Positions 22,806 through 34,190 of a stretch of 64,000 bases of DNA are shown here, in pieces. Every line of letters starts with the position of its first letter. The first letter of the stretch is position 1. Source of the DNA: Bathynomus jamesi (taxonomy: Eukaryota; Arthropoda; Malacostraca; Isopoda; Cirolanidae). Location: NCBI GenBank assembly GCA_023014485.1, contig JAJOZX010009471.1, positions 105,426-169,425 on the forward strand, in the 5' to 3' direction. The notes beneath the pieces were generated by a model. That model saw nothing but the letters and a program-made list of their open reading frames with translations. It was not told where the DNA came from and made no database searches. The position numbers and the translations under genes were made by a program.

Positions 22806-23756
22806 AAAATATGAAATAAAAGTATCTCAGACAAAATAAGACAATAAAGAAATAAAATAATTTGAATGTTAAAAACATAGTAAATATTGTAAAAGTTTTG
22901 AAAACTAAAAACAATTAAAACTTAATTTAAAACCGTAAAAGAACCTCATTTATTATTAATAATGATGCACAGCCACAAGGAAAAAGAAAAAGAAAAAAGA
23001 AAAAGAAACCGTTTACATCATTCATTCATTTCACGTGTTTAATTGTGAAATTCATCCCTTATTATTAATAGTATAAGCCAGTTTTTAATATGGAATATAA
23101 AATAATAAAAAAATATTGAAAACTCTATAAACTGAAAAAATATTATATATTATGAAAAGAAAAAGGGAATAAATTGTGAAAATGGAAGTTAGTTAGACTC
23201 GAACTCGCGTCGTGGGATTTCAGAACCCGTACTCCTTTCTTTAGCTCTATGCGCAACTGTGACGACACGTAACGCGAGTATGATTTCCACTACTTTCTAG
23301 TTTCCCGTTTTATCGCCCTTTTCCTTTCCATCTTATTTCAAGTGTGGTTAGTGCACTTAAAATGAATTCAGAATACTAAGTAGGCTTAAAATGCGAAAAA
23401 AAATAGTCTATACGGGCTGACCATATTTCCTTGAGACAAAAACGGGACATTGGGATGGCAAAAAGGGACGGGGGTTATGTAATATTCTGTATTCATGAAA
23501 AAGTAAGTACATAAACCGGGACAAAATTGACATTTTTATTAAAACGACGGGACGGCCAGGAAATATAAAACAAACGGTACTGTCCCGTTCAAAACGGTAC
23601 GTATGGTCAGCCTACGAGACTATACCCTAAGTTATGAAAGATTACACTGGGCGTTGCTTTATTTCCGGTAGTGATCTCTAGGTATCCTTATGCGTGTTTC
23701 TTGAGTGTCTTAGGTCCCAATGGTTGGGGAGGGGAAAAGAGGTGTAGAGTACTGGA
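22806..23756. other. AT-rich stretch with a repeat and a tRNA-like patch
   Basis: AT-rich sequence. A repeated segment near 23320-23365 (TTTCCATCTTATTTCAAGTG and a GTTAGTGCACTTAAAATG-like part) reappears at 39708-39760. A GGGACA / ACGGGAC rich imperfect inverted pair lies at 23428-23610. No protein gene recognised. Confidence 0.5.
23187..23268 (-). repeat. tRNA-like sequence, possible SINE head
   Basis: On the minus strand GTTGCGCATAGAGCTAAAG resembles an A box region and GAGTTCGAGTCTAAC resembles a B box. The cloverleaf is imperfect, so a functional tRNA is unlikely; a tRNA-derived SINE head is the better guess. Confidence 0.35.
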
Positions 23757-24365
23757 CAGAGATGGGCAGTAACGCGTTACATGTAACGACGTTACGTAAC
23801 GAACGTTACAAAAGTAACGAGTAACGGTAACGCCTGAAAGATTTTCAAATGTATCAATGTAACGGTAACGCTTTGCAAATTTTTTATCACTGCAACTGAT
23901 TTTTTCGTTACTCGTTACTCGATACTTGAACTTGAATTTGATAACATTGCCATTCCATTCATGAGGACTATTAAATACAATTCACTATTCCGTGTTAGTG
24001 GCAACAACTAAATTTATATTTTCCCATGTCTCTTCATCTTTCCCAAAAATCATTGGGTGCAAATTATTGTGCAATATATCGTTCTTAAAAGAAGACCATT
24101 TATATAGTCAATAATAGTAGCTATTAGAATTTATGTGGTATGGCTGCCATTTGTAAGTTTATCTGTAGTTTCAAAATACGTGTGAAGGCACATAAACAAA
24201 TATCAAATGTAACTAGTTACTTGTAACGTCGTTACATTTATCGAGTAACGGTAATGCTTTAAGGATTTTCAAAAGTAACGATGTAACGGTAACGCCGAGT
24301 ACATTTTCGACGTGTAACGAGTAACGGTAACGCCGCCCAATTTAATGTAACGGTGCCCATCACTG
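23757..24365. mobile_element. hAT-type non-autonomous element
   Basis: Ends CAGAGATGGGCAGTAACG and GTGCCCATCACTG, with near-identical 8-bp flanks GTACTGGA and GTACTGGG. Subterminal arrays of GTAACG hexamers on both sides, as in the 4366-5563 element. No transposase. Confidence 0.9.
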
Positions 24366-24563
24366 GTACTGGGAATAAGTAAGGTCGTATGTGTGACAAA
24401 TGACACTTCCCATATGTTGTAGTTTGTTTTTTAATTTTAGTGCGGTAACACTTTGGGTACCTCGAAACACTGAAATATTTATACAAAAGAATATGGGTCC
24501 ATTTACAGCGTCGGAAAAAAAAGAAGATGTTAATCATGATTAGGTTAGGTTGGTTAAAGTTAG

Positions 24564-24766
24564 GGATCACCTGAAGATCAGGCCCCCCAGCCTTCTTTAG
24601 TTAGCCTTATAAGGCTAACTAACGAAAATACCACGACTTAACCTAACCAATCGTCAAGGGCGTACAGTTGACCTAACGACTGGTTAGGTTAAGTCGTGAT
24701 AGTTTCGTTAGTTAACCTTATAAGGCTAACTAACGAAGGCTGGGGGCCTTGATCTTCAGGTGATCC
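24564..24766. mobile_element. Palindromic MITE, GGATCACC type, copy 2
   Basis: Same ends, core and length (203 bp) as 22603-22805, flanked by identical 8-bp repeats AAAGTTAG. Differences between copies are few single-base changes. Confidence 0.93.
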
Positions 24767-25134
24767 AAAGTTAGTTTAGATTAGTTTAGCTAGTACTTCA
24801 CGACGACTTAAATTGTTCGCCCGTCAGTCAAAATTTAATTTAATAATTAAACTTAACGGAAAAATATGTAAACTAAACGGGAAAATATTCTGATTTCATC
24901 AGAGAAAATTAATGAACAGTGCGCTATCATTGAATGTAGTAATGATTTAACATGCTAATTTGGTAGTACTACGTTTGTAAAGGATCATTCTCGGAGGTGA
25001 AGCTTACCAAAAGTCAGCACCGATCACGACTAAATGATTGCATTTTTCATTTAACAGCAACTAGTGTGACACCAGATATTGATGAATGAGATAAGATTCT
25101 CCATTCTAACGCCTATACACAAATATATAGTATA
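24767..25134. other. AT-rich stretch; nothing recognised
   Basis: No open frame or repeat with recognisable identity. Confidence 0.5.
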
Positions 25135-25956
25135 CAGGGTGTCCCAGAATTAACTATCTATTTCAATGAAATCGGGCAAATTTTTTAAAAACACACTTTT
25201 ATTTATGTTTATCATGTTTAATATGTGTTAAAAATGTATAAATTTCTAAAAATTTTCATAATTTTATTTTCAGAATTTTTTCATTATCTGGTTCAAATGA
25301 AAGACCGTTTGAAGTCATAGAATGGCAAAGAGACTCTCCAAAAGTTAACGTGTGGCTTGGAATGACCAAATCCAAAATTTATGGCCCATTCTTCTTTGCG
25401 GAAGCAACTGTAACAGGTACCGTCTACCTTGATATGCTTCAGCAGTTTCTCGAACCACAGCTTCTTGATGATGGCATTCTTGATAATGTTGTGTTTCAAC
25501 AAGATGGAGCACCATGTCATTATGCTCTAATTGTTCGAGAATACCTCAACAGACGCCTTCCGAATCGGTGGATTGGACGTGGGGGACCTCGACCTTGGCC
25601 TCCGCGTTCTCTGGATTTGACACCCCTGGATTTCTTTGCATGGGGTTTCATAAAAACAAAGGTTTATCGCCAAAAGATCAATAGTTTAACTGAACTTAAA
25701 GAACGCATCCAGTTGGCAGTGCGGGAGATAACACCTGAAATGCTTCAAAATGTGTTTCGCAGCGCTGAGGATTGATTTGAAATTTGCAGAGATACAGACG
25801 GTGCACATGTTGAAACTTCTCAATAAAGTTTTGACTTATGATTTATAAATCTATTTGTTTTTGTATCATAATTTAGTAATAAACACAAAATTATGTCAGT
25901 TTTTATTAAATTTGTCCGATTTCATTGAAATAGATAGTTAATTCTGGGACACCCTG
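25135..25956 (+). mobile_element. Tc1/mariner-type (DD41D) element
   Basis: Inverted repeats CAGGGTGTCCCAGAATTAAC (left) and its inverse at the right, about 45 bp long, with TA at both borders. Contains the C-terminal two thirds of a transposase (25350-25775). The N-terminal helix-turn-helix is missing, so it is an internal deletion derivative. Confidence 0.92.
25350..25775 (+). pseudogene. DD41D-type mariner transposase, N-terminally truncated
   Basis: VWLGMTKSKIYGPFFFAEAT, then VVFQQDGAPCHYA with the second catalytic Asp, and SLDLTPLDFFAWG with the third. Counting from the Asp of QQD to the Asp of TPLD leaves 41 residues between them, a spacing known for one mariner-like lineage (DD41D). 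The first catalytic Asp and the DNA-binding domain are absent. The frame is open and ends in a stop. Confidence 0.88.
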
Positions 25957-26150
25957 TATATGTTAATTTTTATGCTGAGGAATTCAATTGTCTGCCCATA
26001 AATACGTGATTCATGAACTGAGTTAATATTCCGCAGAACACATCACAAAAACCTTAGAAAAACAATAAATTATGAATCCTTGTAAAAAATAATGAAAGGA
26101 AATATGTTTCATATGCTGTGAAAATGAATATTAATAAGATAAAAAATGAA

Positions 26151-26408
26151 GGTACTTTCCTCTTATCCCGGACCCCACACTTTTTTGCCAGATTCGGACG
26201 CCACTTGCCAGATTGCCAAATTTCATTGCCAATTTTTTCTTAAATGTTAAATAACTAATCTAACCTAACCCACCCCCTGGTTAGGTTAGGTTAGGTTTGG
26301 TTAGTTACTTAACATTTAAAAAAAAAATTGGCAATGAAATTTGGCAATCTGGCAAGTGGCGTACGAATCTGGCAAAAAGTCTGGGGTCCGGGATAACAGG
26401 AAAGTACC
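26151..26408. mobile_element. Palindromic MITE, GGTACTTTCC type
   Basis: 258-bp palindrome with arms containing CCCGGACCCC, TTGCCAGATT and ATTGGCAATGAAATTTGGC, and a TTAGG-rich centre near 26275-26300. Flanks AAAATGAA and AAAATTAA differ by one base. Confidence 0.85.
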
Positions 26409-26522
26409 AAAATTAATATTTAATATGTAAAATTTAATTTAATATTTAATATTTAATATGTTATCTAATCAAAAATTGACAACTGAAAGTATTGGCAGCA
26501 AATAATTGTTTCTTTGTTTGTG

Positions 26523-27102
26523 TTTCTGTGACCATGAACTGTGACGGTTGTGAAGTTGACTTTGAAGACTTAATTCGTCTTGTTGCCTTAGACGAAGATA
26601 AAGCTTTCGATTTTTTCGCAAATCATGGTGTGATATTAATAACGCATTTATGTCCGAACTGTGGAAAGAGTGTAATTATAGAAAAGACCAAAATAGTTTC
26701 TATTGTAATAGGCAATATACTGACCGTAAGAGTAAGCGTGTGAAAAAATGTAATTTTAGTGCATCTAGGTTTAAAGATTCGTGGCTAAGTAAGCATACAC
26801 TTATCAGTAAGAACTTAAAGTTTATTATTTATATTTGCGGAATTTTTTTTCGTAATACTATGCACAAACTTTTATAAAATTATGAAGTGAAACTGTTGCA
26901 GATTGGAAATCTTATTGCGGAGTAGTGTGCGAAAAGTGGATGTACAATCAAGAGCCTTAGGTGGAGAAGGTGTTGTGGTTGAAATTGATGAGTCACATTT
27001 TGGCCATTCAAAGTATAATCGCGGCCGTGACGTGAAAGGAATTTGGGTGTTCAGAGGTATAGAAAGAGTTTCTAAAAAAAATAAATAAATAAATAATTAT
27101 AT
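26523..27102 (+). pseudogene. Merlin (IS1595-like) transposase, 5' part, frame-broken
   Basis: CPNCGKSVIIEKTK then a frame change to SFYCNRQYTDRKSKR and CNFSASRFKDSWLS: the Cys-rich N-terminus of Merlin/ISXO2-type transposases. Further on, after another frame change, VVVEIDESHFGHSKYNRGR with GIWVFRGIERV gives the first catalytic Asp of the DDE-type ISXO2 domain. The gene is cut at about 27100 by a palindromic element and continues at 27415. Confidence 0.85.
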
Positions 27103-27414
27103 GGTTTAGCGGCCTAAAATAAAATGCCGCGACAACAACAACAACAACAATAATTAAAATTAAAATGCCGCGACAACAACAATTAAAACTAACGAAAATA
27201 TCACGACTTAGCCTAACCAATCGTTAAGGCGTACAGTTGACCGAACCGAACATTCAATTAACCTAACTAGTAGAAGTAGGAGGAGGTTAATTGAATGCCC
27301 GGTTAGGTCAACTGTATGCCTTGACGATTGGCTAGGTTAAGTCGTGATATTTTCGTTAGTTTTAATTGTTATTGTTGTTGTTGTTGTCACAGCATTTTCT
27401 TAGGCCGCTAAACC
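27103..27414. mobile_element. Palindromic MITE, GGTTTAGCGGCC type, inside Merlin gene
   Basis: Outer arms GGTTTAGCGGCCTAA and inverse, then ATGCCGCGACAACAACAAC on the left against a GTTGTTG run on the right, then the shared core CTAACGAAAATATCACGACT and GCGTACAGTTGACC on both sides. The centre contains AACATTCAATTAACC and inverse. It separates the two halves of a Merlin transposase. Confidence 0.85.
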
Positions 27415-27760
27415 GTACAACTACTCCCCCCAAAAAAAATTATAACTGGTTGAAAACCGCAAAGTAGAAAAACATAACCATAATTAAAAAATATATTAAA
27501 CTCGGTTCCGTTATTATAAGTGACTCGTGGCGGGCATACGACAGTTTATGATAGCCTAAAGACCCTACGATCCATACGCAAAACACCAAAAGGCTGTGAA
27601 AACACATTAAAAGTTACGTGCTTCACGCAGGAAACAGAAGCTATCATTACACGCGGTATTTTGCTAGATATTTATTCCTTTCCGAACATCAAGACGAGTT
27701 TATATGCTACACTTCTTTCTTTGTGCTGTTGCTCAGCTGTATCCTCCACAAGCTTAGTTA
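27415..27760 (+). pseudogene. Merlin (IS1595-like) transposase, 3' part, frame-broken
   Basis: SVIISDSWRAYD near 27508-27545 is the second catalytic Asp motif of ISXO2/Merlin transposases (SDSWRAY). After frame changes, HYTRYFARYLFLSEHQDEF resembles the C-terminal YLAEFLFRxRY segment. It continues the 26523-27102 protein. Confidence 0.82.
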
Positions 27761-28889
27761 TCAACTTCACAGGTCAGTCATTTTCCATATAGTTTATTTA
27801 ATTGCATTTTACTGTTTCACAAACTTCGTGGGTCAGATTTAGTGTTTACGGGTGTTAGTTTACGTTAGGTTAGGTTAGGTTAGGTTACAATAAAGAAAAT
27901 GAAATTACATACCAGAAATTATTTATTTGATGCATTTTGAGGCGTTTCAACAAAATTTGCTATCTGTTTTTTGTGAAATTGAGCAGCTTTCGAGATATAC
28001 ATTTCTTCGAAAAAAATATTTATCTGAAAACCTGCTTAATTGCCTAAAACTCGGATAGCAGATTCTGTTATAACACATTACAGTACACCAGAAAATTATC
28101 TAGTATGTAATTTCGGGTGATGTATTTTGCGGAATTTTTACCCATGAATTGCTTTAGATATCGACAGTAGCCAAGATATTAAAAAAAAATGTTGCCCACT
28201 AATTAACTGTTTAAATTTTAATTCAGCATTGCAGATTCTAACCTACTGGCTTTTGATAAGAGCTCAAAATCTTGGTGGTTACGTTCTTTGGTGAATTTGT
28301 TGATCGCGGTGCTTTTCTGGATTTCAGAGTAGTGTCTGAAAATGCATAGGGGTGTAAACTATAACTTTATATAGGTATCCTTTGGTGTACGTTACAATGA
28401 GTGTAAGCTTTGTTTTACGATTCTCTAGTATACGAGGATCATTCCAATTGCTGACTTGGCAAAATTGAGGATTTATTAATAATATAAAATATAGTAAAAA
28501 AAATTTAACATAAATGAAAAACAAGTTAGTTACGTTATAAATTCCAAATAGGTCTCAGGTAAATCCCAGAAAAGGTTACGTGACTGGACGCATGTAAACA
28601 TCCGAAAAGGTTTCAACATGTTCTTATTAGAACATATGACGTTGCTTTGTCCAGCCAGTGGGGCGTGAGAGAATACGTCACGTGATGCCACACATCTATT
28701 TCATCAAATCAAATTTGTAAAAAATTTTAGTTTCAAATAGTACTTGAAATCAAAATAAAATTCATTTAATTTTGTTAAATATGGAACATAAGTTAATTAA
28801 ATGATATAAAACAGTTATGAATTTGTAAAACTCGTAGTATAAGGTATTTTAAGATTATTTTTAAGTTCCAAGATCAAAAGGGGAATAAT
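27761..28889. other. AT-rich stretch with a short TTAGG array; no gene seen
   Basis: Four to five tandem GTTAG(G) units at about 27865-27888. The rest is AT-rich and without motif. Confidence 0.5.
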
Positions 28890-28901
28890 AATAAAGAATG
28901 T

Positions 28902-30852
28902 TTGGCTAAAGTTAACAGTGATAAAATTATTACACTACTCAAACCAAACAAAAATCCAACAGAACCAGCTTCCTTTAGACCCATTACTTTACTATGCACA
29001 CCTTCCAAAGTAACAGATAGACTAATCTTACAAATCACCAACCCACACACACCACTACCGCCTACTCAACATGGATTCAGACCTCACCACTCAACCACGA
29101 ATCCATTACATTACTCACTAACCTCACGCAGCACATCATGGATGGCATCAACTCCAGACGACCAGCTCAACGTACACTATTAGCAACAATAGACATTAGT
29201 AAAACATTTGATGCTATCCCATGCTTCCCTCTCATAAACAAAATACTCAACACAAACATGCACAATAACACCAAAAGTGGCTGAACAACTATCTTTCAGG
29301 AAGAGACTCACATGTCACATTTAATGGCAAGTCATCCAAAAACAAGCTTTTTCCGAACAGGGTCCCTCAAGGCTCTGTTCTCTCACCAACACTGTTCAAC
29401 TTATACATGCATGACATTCCAACACCCATAGATAACAAGCTTACCTTATCATCATATGCAGATGACATCACTCTAACATCCACCCACAACGACATTGACA
29501 CCGCTACAAATAACCTACAAACATACATAAACAGTATACAAGACTGGCTCACACACAATAGACTCAAAGTAGCGCCCACAAAATCAACCATCACCTTCCT
29601 AACAAGCAACACAAAAGAACATCAGATAACTCCACAGATTACACTAAACAACACCAACATTCCACACATTCACAGGACCAAAATACTTGGGGTCACATGC
29701 AACACATCATTATCTTTTTTGCAAACCATATTCAGGACATTAAAAACAAATGTACGTTAAGACTTAACACGCTTAGGGTAGTAACAGGCACAAACTTTGG
29801 ACACCAGCACGAAACAACATCACTCATATACAAACAATATGTTCGGTTAGTTATGGACTATGCTAGCCTATGCTGGGCACCCATTATCTCAAACACACAC
29901 ATAAACACCTTACAGACAATACAAAACAAAGCACTTCGTATCATTACAGAATGTACTCAAACAACACCAATAGAACACCTGCACACAAAAACAAAATACT
30001 GAAAGTTAGGGAACATTTAGACATGAGGGGAACATAATTCCCACAACACCCTTGCCACTACATGTACAATAGGGTGGAGTGAAAAATATTTTTTTTGAAT
30101 TTCAAAATGTTTGGGGTCGGGAAAGTTGCGTATTTATGTGAAACGTACTGTGTGAAATTTTTGTAATCGTACGGCTATAATTAAATTGTGCACACTGAAC
30201 TCAAAGTTTTAAAAAATTGGCAAAATTACTAAAATTTCGCCATTTTTATTAAATTAAATTACAAAATTACAAAAATTTCACACAGTACGTTTCACATAAA
30301 TACGCAACTTTCCCAACCTCAAGCATTTTGAAATTCAAAAAAAAAATTTTTCACTCCACCTAATGTACAATCATGCACCAACACCTCGCACCATTAAAGT
30401 AACACCAGAGAGACATTATAACCAAATACTCCATTCCATACCACGCCCCACAGACATCACACAGTACAGAAAACACATACACACACACCTAACCCACAAA
30501 GCACTGACACGACTTGGCCGAATGCAGTCCTAGGTGCGAAGCCGCCACCCATTCACAGGTCAGAGACCAGCCTGAGTAGAGCGGATCGAGTTAACTTAGC
30601 ACGATTCCGATGTGGACATCACCCCAACTTATGGACATATAAACACAGACTAGACAACTCCACAGACGACACCTGCCACCTGTGCCAGGACGCACCACAA
30701 ACAATTGAACACATTATGACAGACTGTACCGCTTTAGCACAACATAGAACACAACACATCACTAGTGCGCTGAACCTCTGGTCCACTCCGGAGAGGGCGA
30801 TCGGTTACCTGCGTGCCGCCGGCTTGCTCGATCAGGGTGGGCTGATCGCCTA
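28902..30852 (+). pseudogene. LINE reverse transcriptase and C-terminal Cys domain, frame-broken
   Basis: ASFRPITLLCTPSKVTDRL, TQHGFRPHHSTT, TIDISKTFDAIP and SYADDITLTSTHNDID (catalytic ADD near 29455) mark the RT motifs. NRLKVAPTKSTITFLTS, KILGVTCN and VMDYASLCWAPI follow. After the MITE, LARFRCGHHPNLWTYKHRL and the Cys pattern CHLCQDAPQTIEHIMTDC form the C-terminal domain. Several stops and frame shifts show this copy is dead. Confidence 0.82.
30070..30362. mobile_element. TAGGGYG-end MITE, 293 bp
   Basis: Ends TAGGGTGGAGTGAAAAAT with the inverse at the right, flanked by identical 8-bp repeats ATGTACAA (30062-30069 and 30363-30370). The first 16 bases differ by only one from the right end of the 15585-18754 element (TAGGGCGGAGTGAAAA). 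The arms are AT-rich and contain TTTCACACAGTACGTTTCAC. No coding capacity. Confidence 0.92.
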
Positions 30853-30872
30853 ACCAACAACAACAACAACAG

Positions 30873-31360
30873 TGGACAATTTTTTGTTTTATTTAAAAAA
30901 AATAAAATGCTTATTTGACATTTAATAGATCATATAACCACATATAAGTAGTTTTTTTGTAGGCTAGGTTAGAGTAATTACATTAGAATTTTTGCTTTTC
31001 CATGCTAAACATGGGACTAGTTCGTGTAATGTATAGTCATCAGATATTTGGACGATTAATTATAGTAGCCGAAATCCATATTGGGCTCCAAATAAATCGC
31101 TCAACAGAGCACACAACCACATGTAAGTGGTTTTTTTTTGTAAGTTAGGTTAAGTAAGTTAGGTTAGATTTATTTGGAAACCTAGTATAGATTTCGGCTA
31201 ATATAATTAATTAATCGGCCAAATATATAAGTATCTAATGAGTCTATACGCTACACAAACTAGTCCCATGTTTAACTTTTATAGATTTATTTACAATTTC
31301 TATTTACAAAAAACCACTTTTTCATGACATAAAAGACTGGAGTTTAATAATCATTTTATA
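30873..31360. repeat. Imperfect inverted repeat, about 110-bp arms
   Basis: ACATGGGACTAGTTCGTGTA near 31012 and an inverse near 31270, with ATTAATTATA, GCCGAAATC and CCAAATAAATC in both arms. The centre contains ACCACATGTAAGTGG and TTAGG-like units. Probably an old fold-back element; target duplications were not identified. Confidence 0.7.
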
Positions 31361-32004
31361 TTTTTTTTAACAAAACAAAAAAAATTGTCAACTATTATTA
31401 ACTTTTACCGAATGTCTTCCCAATGAAAATTTAATTCTGAATGGGGAAAAACAGCGCGCGGCGCAGATCGACAGTGAGTGAGGCAATGAAGAACAATTTG
31501 CCATACAGAAAGGATCGTACACATTCCATCAGAAGATCTTGGTTCCCTTCCCTTGTCATTTTCATTTTAATATTTCCACTTGTGCCCTTGGGAAATGGGG
31601 CCCACTTTTAAGATGAATTCGAGACAGTAAATGCAGTGTAGCGGGGTACTTTCTTTCTTCAGGCCCAAGGCCTATTCTTGTCCCACGCTAGGGACATTCC
31701 CGACTTCCTTAGGCTTATTTGAATTGCGATCAAGACTTATTTCCTTCTATTAATTATGTAATGTAAGAAGTCTAATTTAATATGTGAAACTTAGGATTAA
31801 ATATTAAAACTTTGTTGTGTTTTATAATAACTGAAAGTCATAATTGTCGTTTAAAATTCGCGGTAGAGACACACTCATTATTATGAAGTAGGATCATTGT
31901 AAAGGTAAAAACAGTGACAGTCACTTGGCTGCAGGGAGAAAAAAAACGAGTCGAAAAAACCTCTTCGTGTTCGTGCTACCAGACGTACATTAAATCGACA
32001 TACC
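31361..32004. other. No gene seen
   Basis: Mixed sequence with no open frame of note and no recognised repeat. Confidence 0.5.
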
Positions 32005-32881
32005 CAGGGCCAGATTAAGGCTGTGAGGGGCCTAAGGCTAATAAGAGGGAAGGGCAGGGCATATATATATATATATTTTACATAATTGTAAAATCTTAAA
32101 AACCAATAGAAATCTATATTTATCCAAATTTAACAACTAAAAAAATCAAAACTATGTACATTAATCCCCCCCCCCCCCAGCAAAAATAGCACACAATTCA
32201 AATAGAGAATGATTTCTTCCTTTTTGGCTTTAAACTGTGATTTCAAACAAAACATCCCCCCTTTCTTCGACATGCTGAATGATCATTACACTAGACCCAA
32301 ATTCCCAACGTCTGAAAAACAATTTCGGAAACAGATAAACCCTTTAAAACCAATCATACAAAAATGGATGAACATCATATATACGTATCGACAATAATAC
32401 ACCATCAGATACAGTTTAATGACATAAAAAAAACTCTCAACTGAAACTAAAAACTTCTTATTTTCCACCTCTGAAGATATAGTGGTGCTCTTCCAATATG
32501 TGCTCTACCGCGAAACTGTGATCTACCATATTCCAACTAATATTCCATATTCCAGGCTAACTAACGAAAATATCACGACTTAACCTAACCAATCGTCAAG
32601 GGCGTATAGTTGACCTAACGATTGGTTAGGTTAAGTCATGATATTTTCGTTAGTTAGCCTTATAAGGCTTGTTTCACGGTAGAGCACGTATTGGAATATG
32701 GTAGATCACAGTTTCGCGTAGAGCACATATTGGAAGAGCACCGATATAGTTATGCAGTTATATATGATATTACTTAACCAACTTTGAGACAAAGGTTTAG
32801 AGTTTATGATATAAAAATTAAGACCTAAACTCGAGGGCTTAAGGCTACAGCCTTATTAGCCTAATGGTTAATTCGGCCCTG
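32005..32881. mobile_element. hAT-type non-autonomous element with nested palindrome
   Basis: Ends CAGGGCCAGATTAAG and ATTCGGCCCTG, with flanks GACATACC and GACACACC (7 of 8 match). The next bases also pair (GCCTAAGGCTAATAAG against CTTATTAGCCTAATGG inverted). A 259-bp palindromic element lies inside at 32484-32742. Confidence 0.87.
32484..32742. mobile_element. Palindromic MITE, GGTGCTCTTCC type
   Basis: Arms start GGTGCTCTTCCAATATGTGC and are followed by GATCTACCATATTCCAA, flanked by identical 8-bp repeats GATATAGT. The centre is the same core as in the GGATCACC-type MITEs (CTAACTAACGAAAATATCAC and GCGTATAGTTGACC). Confidence 0.92.
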
Positions 32882-32889
32882 GACACACC

Positions 32890-33636
32890 CACCCACGAAC
32901 GGAGCAATGATTAATCAAGTACAATGGGGGACACCCCGGGAAAGGCGTCACCTCGGGAGAAACCCCGAACCTGTCACAGTGTTGATTATTCACAATCTAA
33001 ATTTTTTAACCAGTTTTCATTATGATATCAAAGGAAAATATTGCCCAAGACTGTATGTATGTTCGTATAGTTTCTTATCGAGAAAAAGTAACTATCTTTT
33101 GCTATTAAATTAAAAAAATATGGAAAATTGTGAATTTGATAAATTGAGTGTTGTAGAATTGTTATATTTGAGGATTCTGTGATCACAAATATCCATTGTG
33201 ACAGGTTTGTTTGCTTAGATTCAGTATCAAAACCGCTTTTGATAGGCATTAGAATTGTCTGTTTTTAGGATTTTATCAGCGTGGTCGAAAGAATTCTTTA
33301 TTTTATATTTATTAAATGCAAATTTCGATAATAGAGGGACTAAGAATGTTAATGTTATAATTGGATGGCGAAAAGCCAATGTGATATATCTGTAAAACCA
33401 TTAAAATTTATGTTTTCACCGCAATTGATCTGCGTGCATAGATCACTTTGTAACGTGGTATGAACAAATAATTATGCCTTATAGGCATAACTGTTTGCTC
33501 ACTCAACGCTTTACAGAGTGATCTATTTACATTGATTGCCTGTGGATAAAGCAAGAAATTTTAATATTTTTGCAAATAGACCACTGTAGTAAATGCAAAA
33601 AACTTCACTTTTTTCTACGTGAAGGTCAAAATATGA
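32890..33636. other. No gene seen; one short inverted repeat
   Basis: An imperfect inverted pair around 33430-33525 (AGATCACTTTGTAACG against its inverse, with TATGCCTTATAGGCATA in the centre). Otherwise unassigned. Confidence 0.5.
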
Positions 33637-33765
33637 TAATTAAAACCCATTCTAATAGACAGAGTTTATTTTCACAACAGTTTCGATGCCCACTGGCATC
33701 CTCTTCGGGTGGATACAGAAAAACGAGTGTCTATTAGAGTGGGTTTTAATTATCAGACCACTGTA
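33637..33765 (-). ncRNA. Penelope-like terminal motif with hammerhead-like fold
   Basis: On the minus strand CCGAAGAGGATGCCAGTGGG then CATCGAAACTGTTG is followed by AATAAA. GATGCC and GGCATC can pair, with CGAAAC after the stem, the arrangement of hammerhead ribozymes in the terminal repeats of Penelope-like elements. The CUGAUGA box is replaced by CCGAAGA, so cleavage is doubtful. The segment is bracketed by an inverted pair (TAAAACCCATTCTAATAGAC and inverse). Confidence 0.45.
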
Positions 33766-34074
33766 GCTTTCAACCGTCCAATTATACTCGTATGTACAGA
33801 AGCTGATAAATTTGGTAAATTTGGTTTGAGCTGAAGTTCCCTGTACATAAAAGTCTGTATAATTTTCCTGATTCGTGGAATTTATCATATAGGTTTCTTT
33901 GGAATTTTTATTAGGAGTAGTATGTTGGCGAATCTGTTCACTTTTATTTTCTAATCGTAAAGATAAGTTTAAAAGGTCTTGGATCGCACAGTGTCATTTA
34001 AAATTTAGTTTACTTTGTTGATGTAATCAGATTTACACATTAAAATTATTTCCTTTCGTTTGTTACACTTGAAA

Positions 34075-34077
<3 letters not shown>

Positions 34078-34106
<29 letters not shown>

Positions 34107-34190
34107 ACTTACTTTAACTTTGTTACTTTTGCTTTTTCGAATAAATATTTAGGATCGGCTTGCAACCGACTCTTCAGCAGTATCCCTCTT
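34078..34190. repeat. (ATT)n array and a second Penelope-like motif
   Basis: (ATT)8-9 at 34078-34104. On the minus strand CTGAAGAGTCGGTTGCAAGC then CGATCCTAAAT at about 34150-34185 has a GTCGG/CCGAT hairpin of the same type as the motif at 33700. Weak evidence. Confidence 0.35.

Larger units (their letters stand above)
28890..30860 (+). mobile_element. Non-LTR retrotransposon 3' part, split by a MITE
   Basis: Contains RT and a C-terminal region in several frames, ending at a stop near 30852 and a (CAA)n tail at 30856-30872. A 293-bp MITE is inserted at 30070-30362. The 5' end is missing. The clade could be Jockey- or I-like; I cannot decide. Confidence 0.82.

Noticed and set aside
27865..27888. 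(TTAGG)n as a telomere
   Set aside because: Only a few units, and similar short arrays sit inside MITEs (21400-21422, 49035-49065), so they are internal to repeats rather than chromosome ends.
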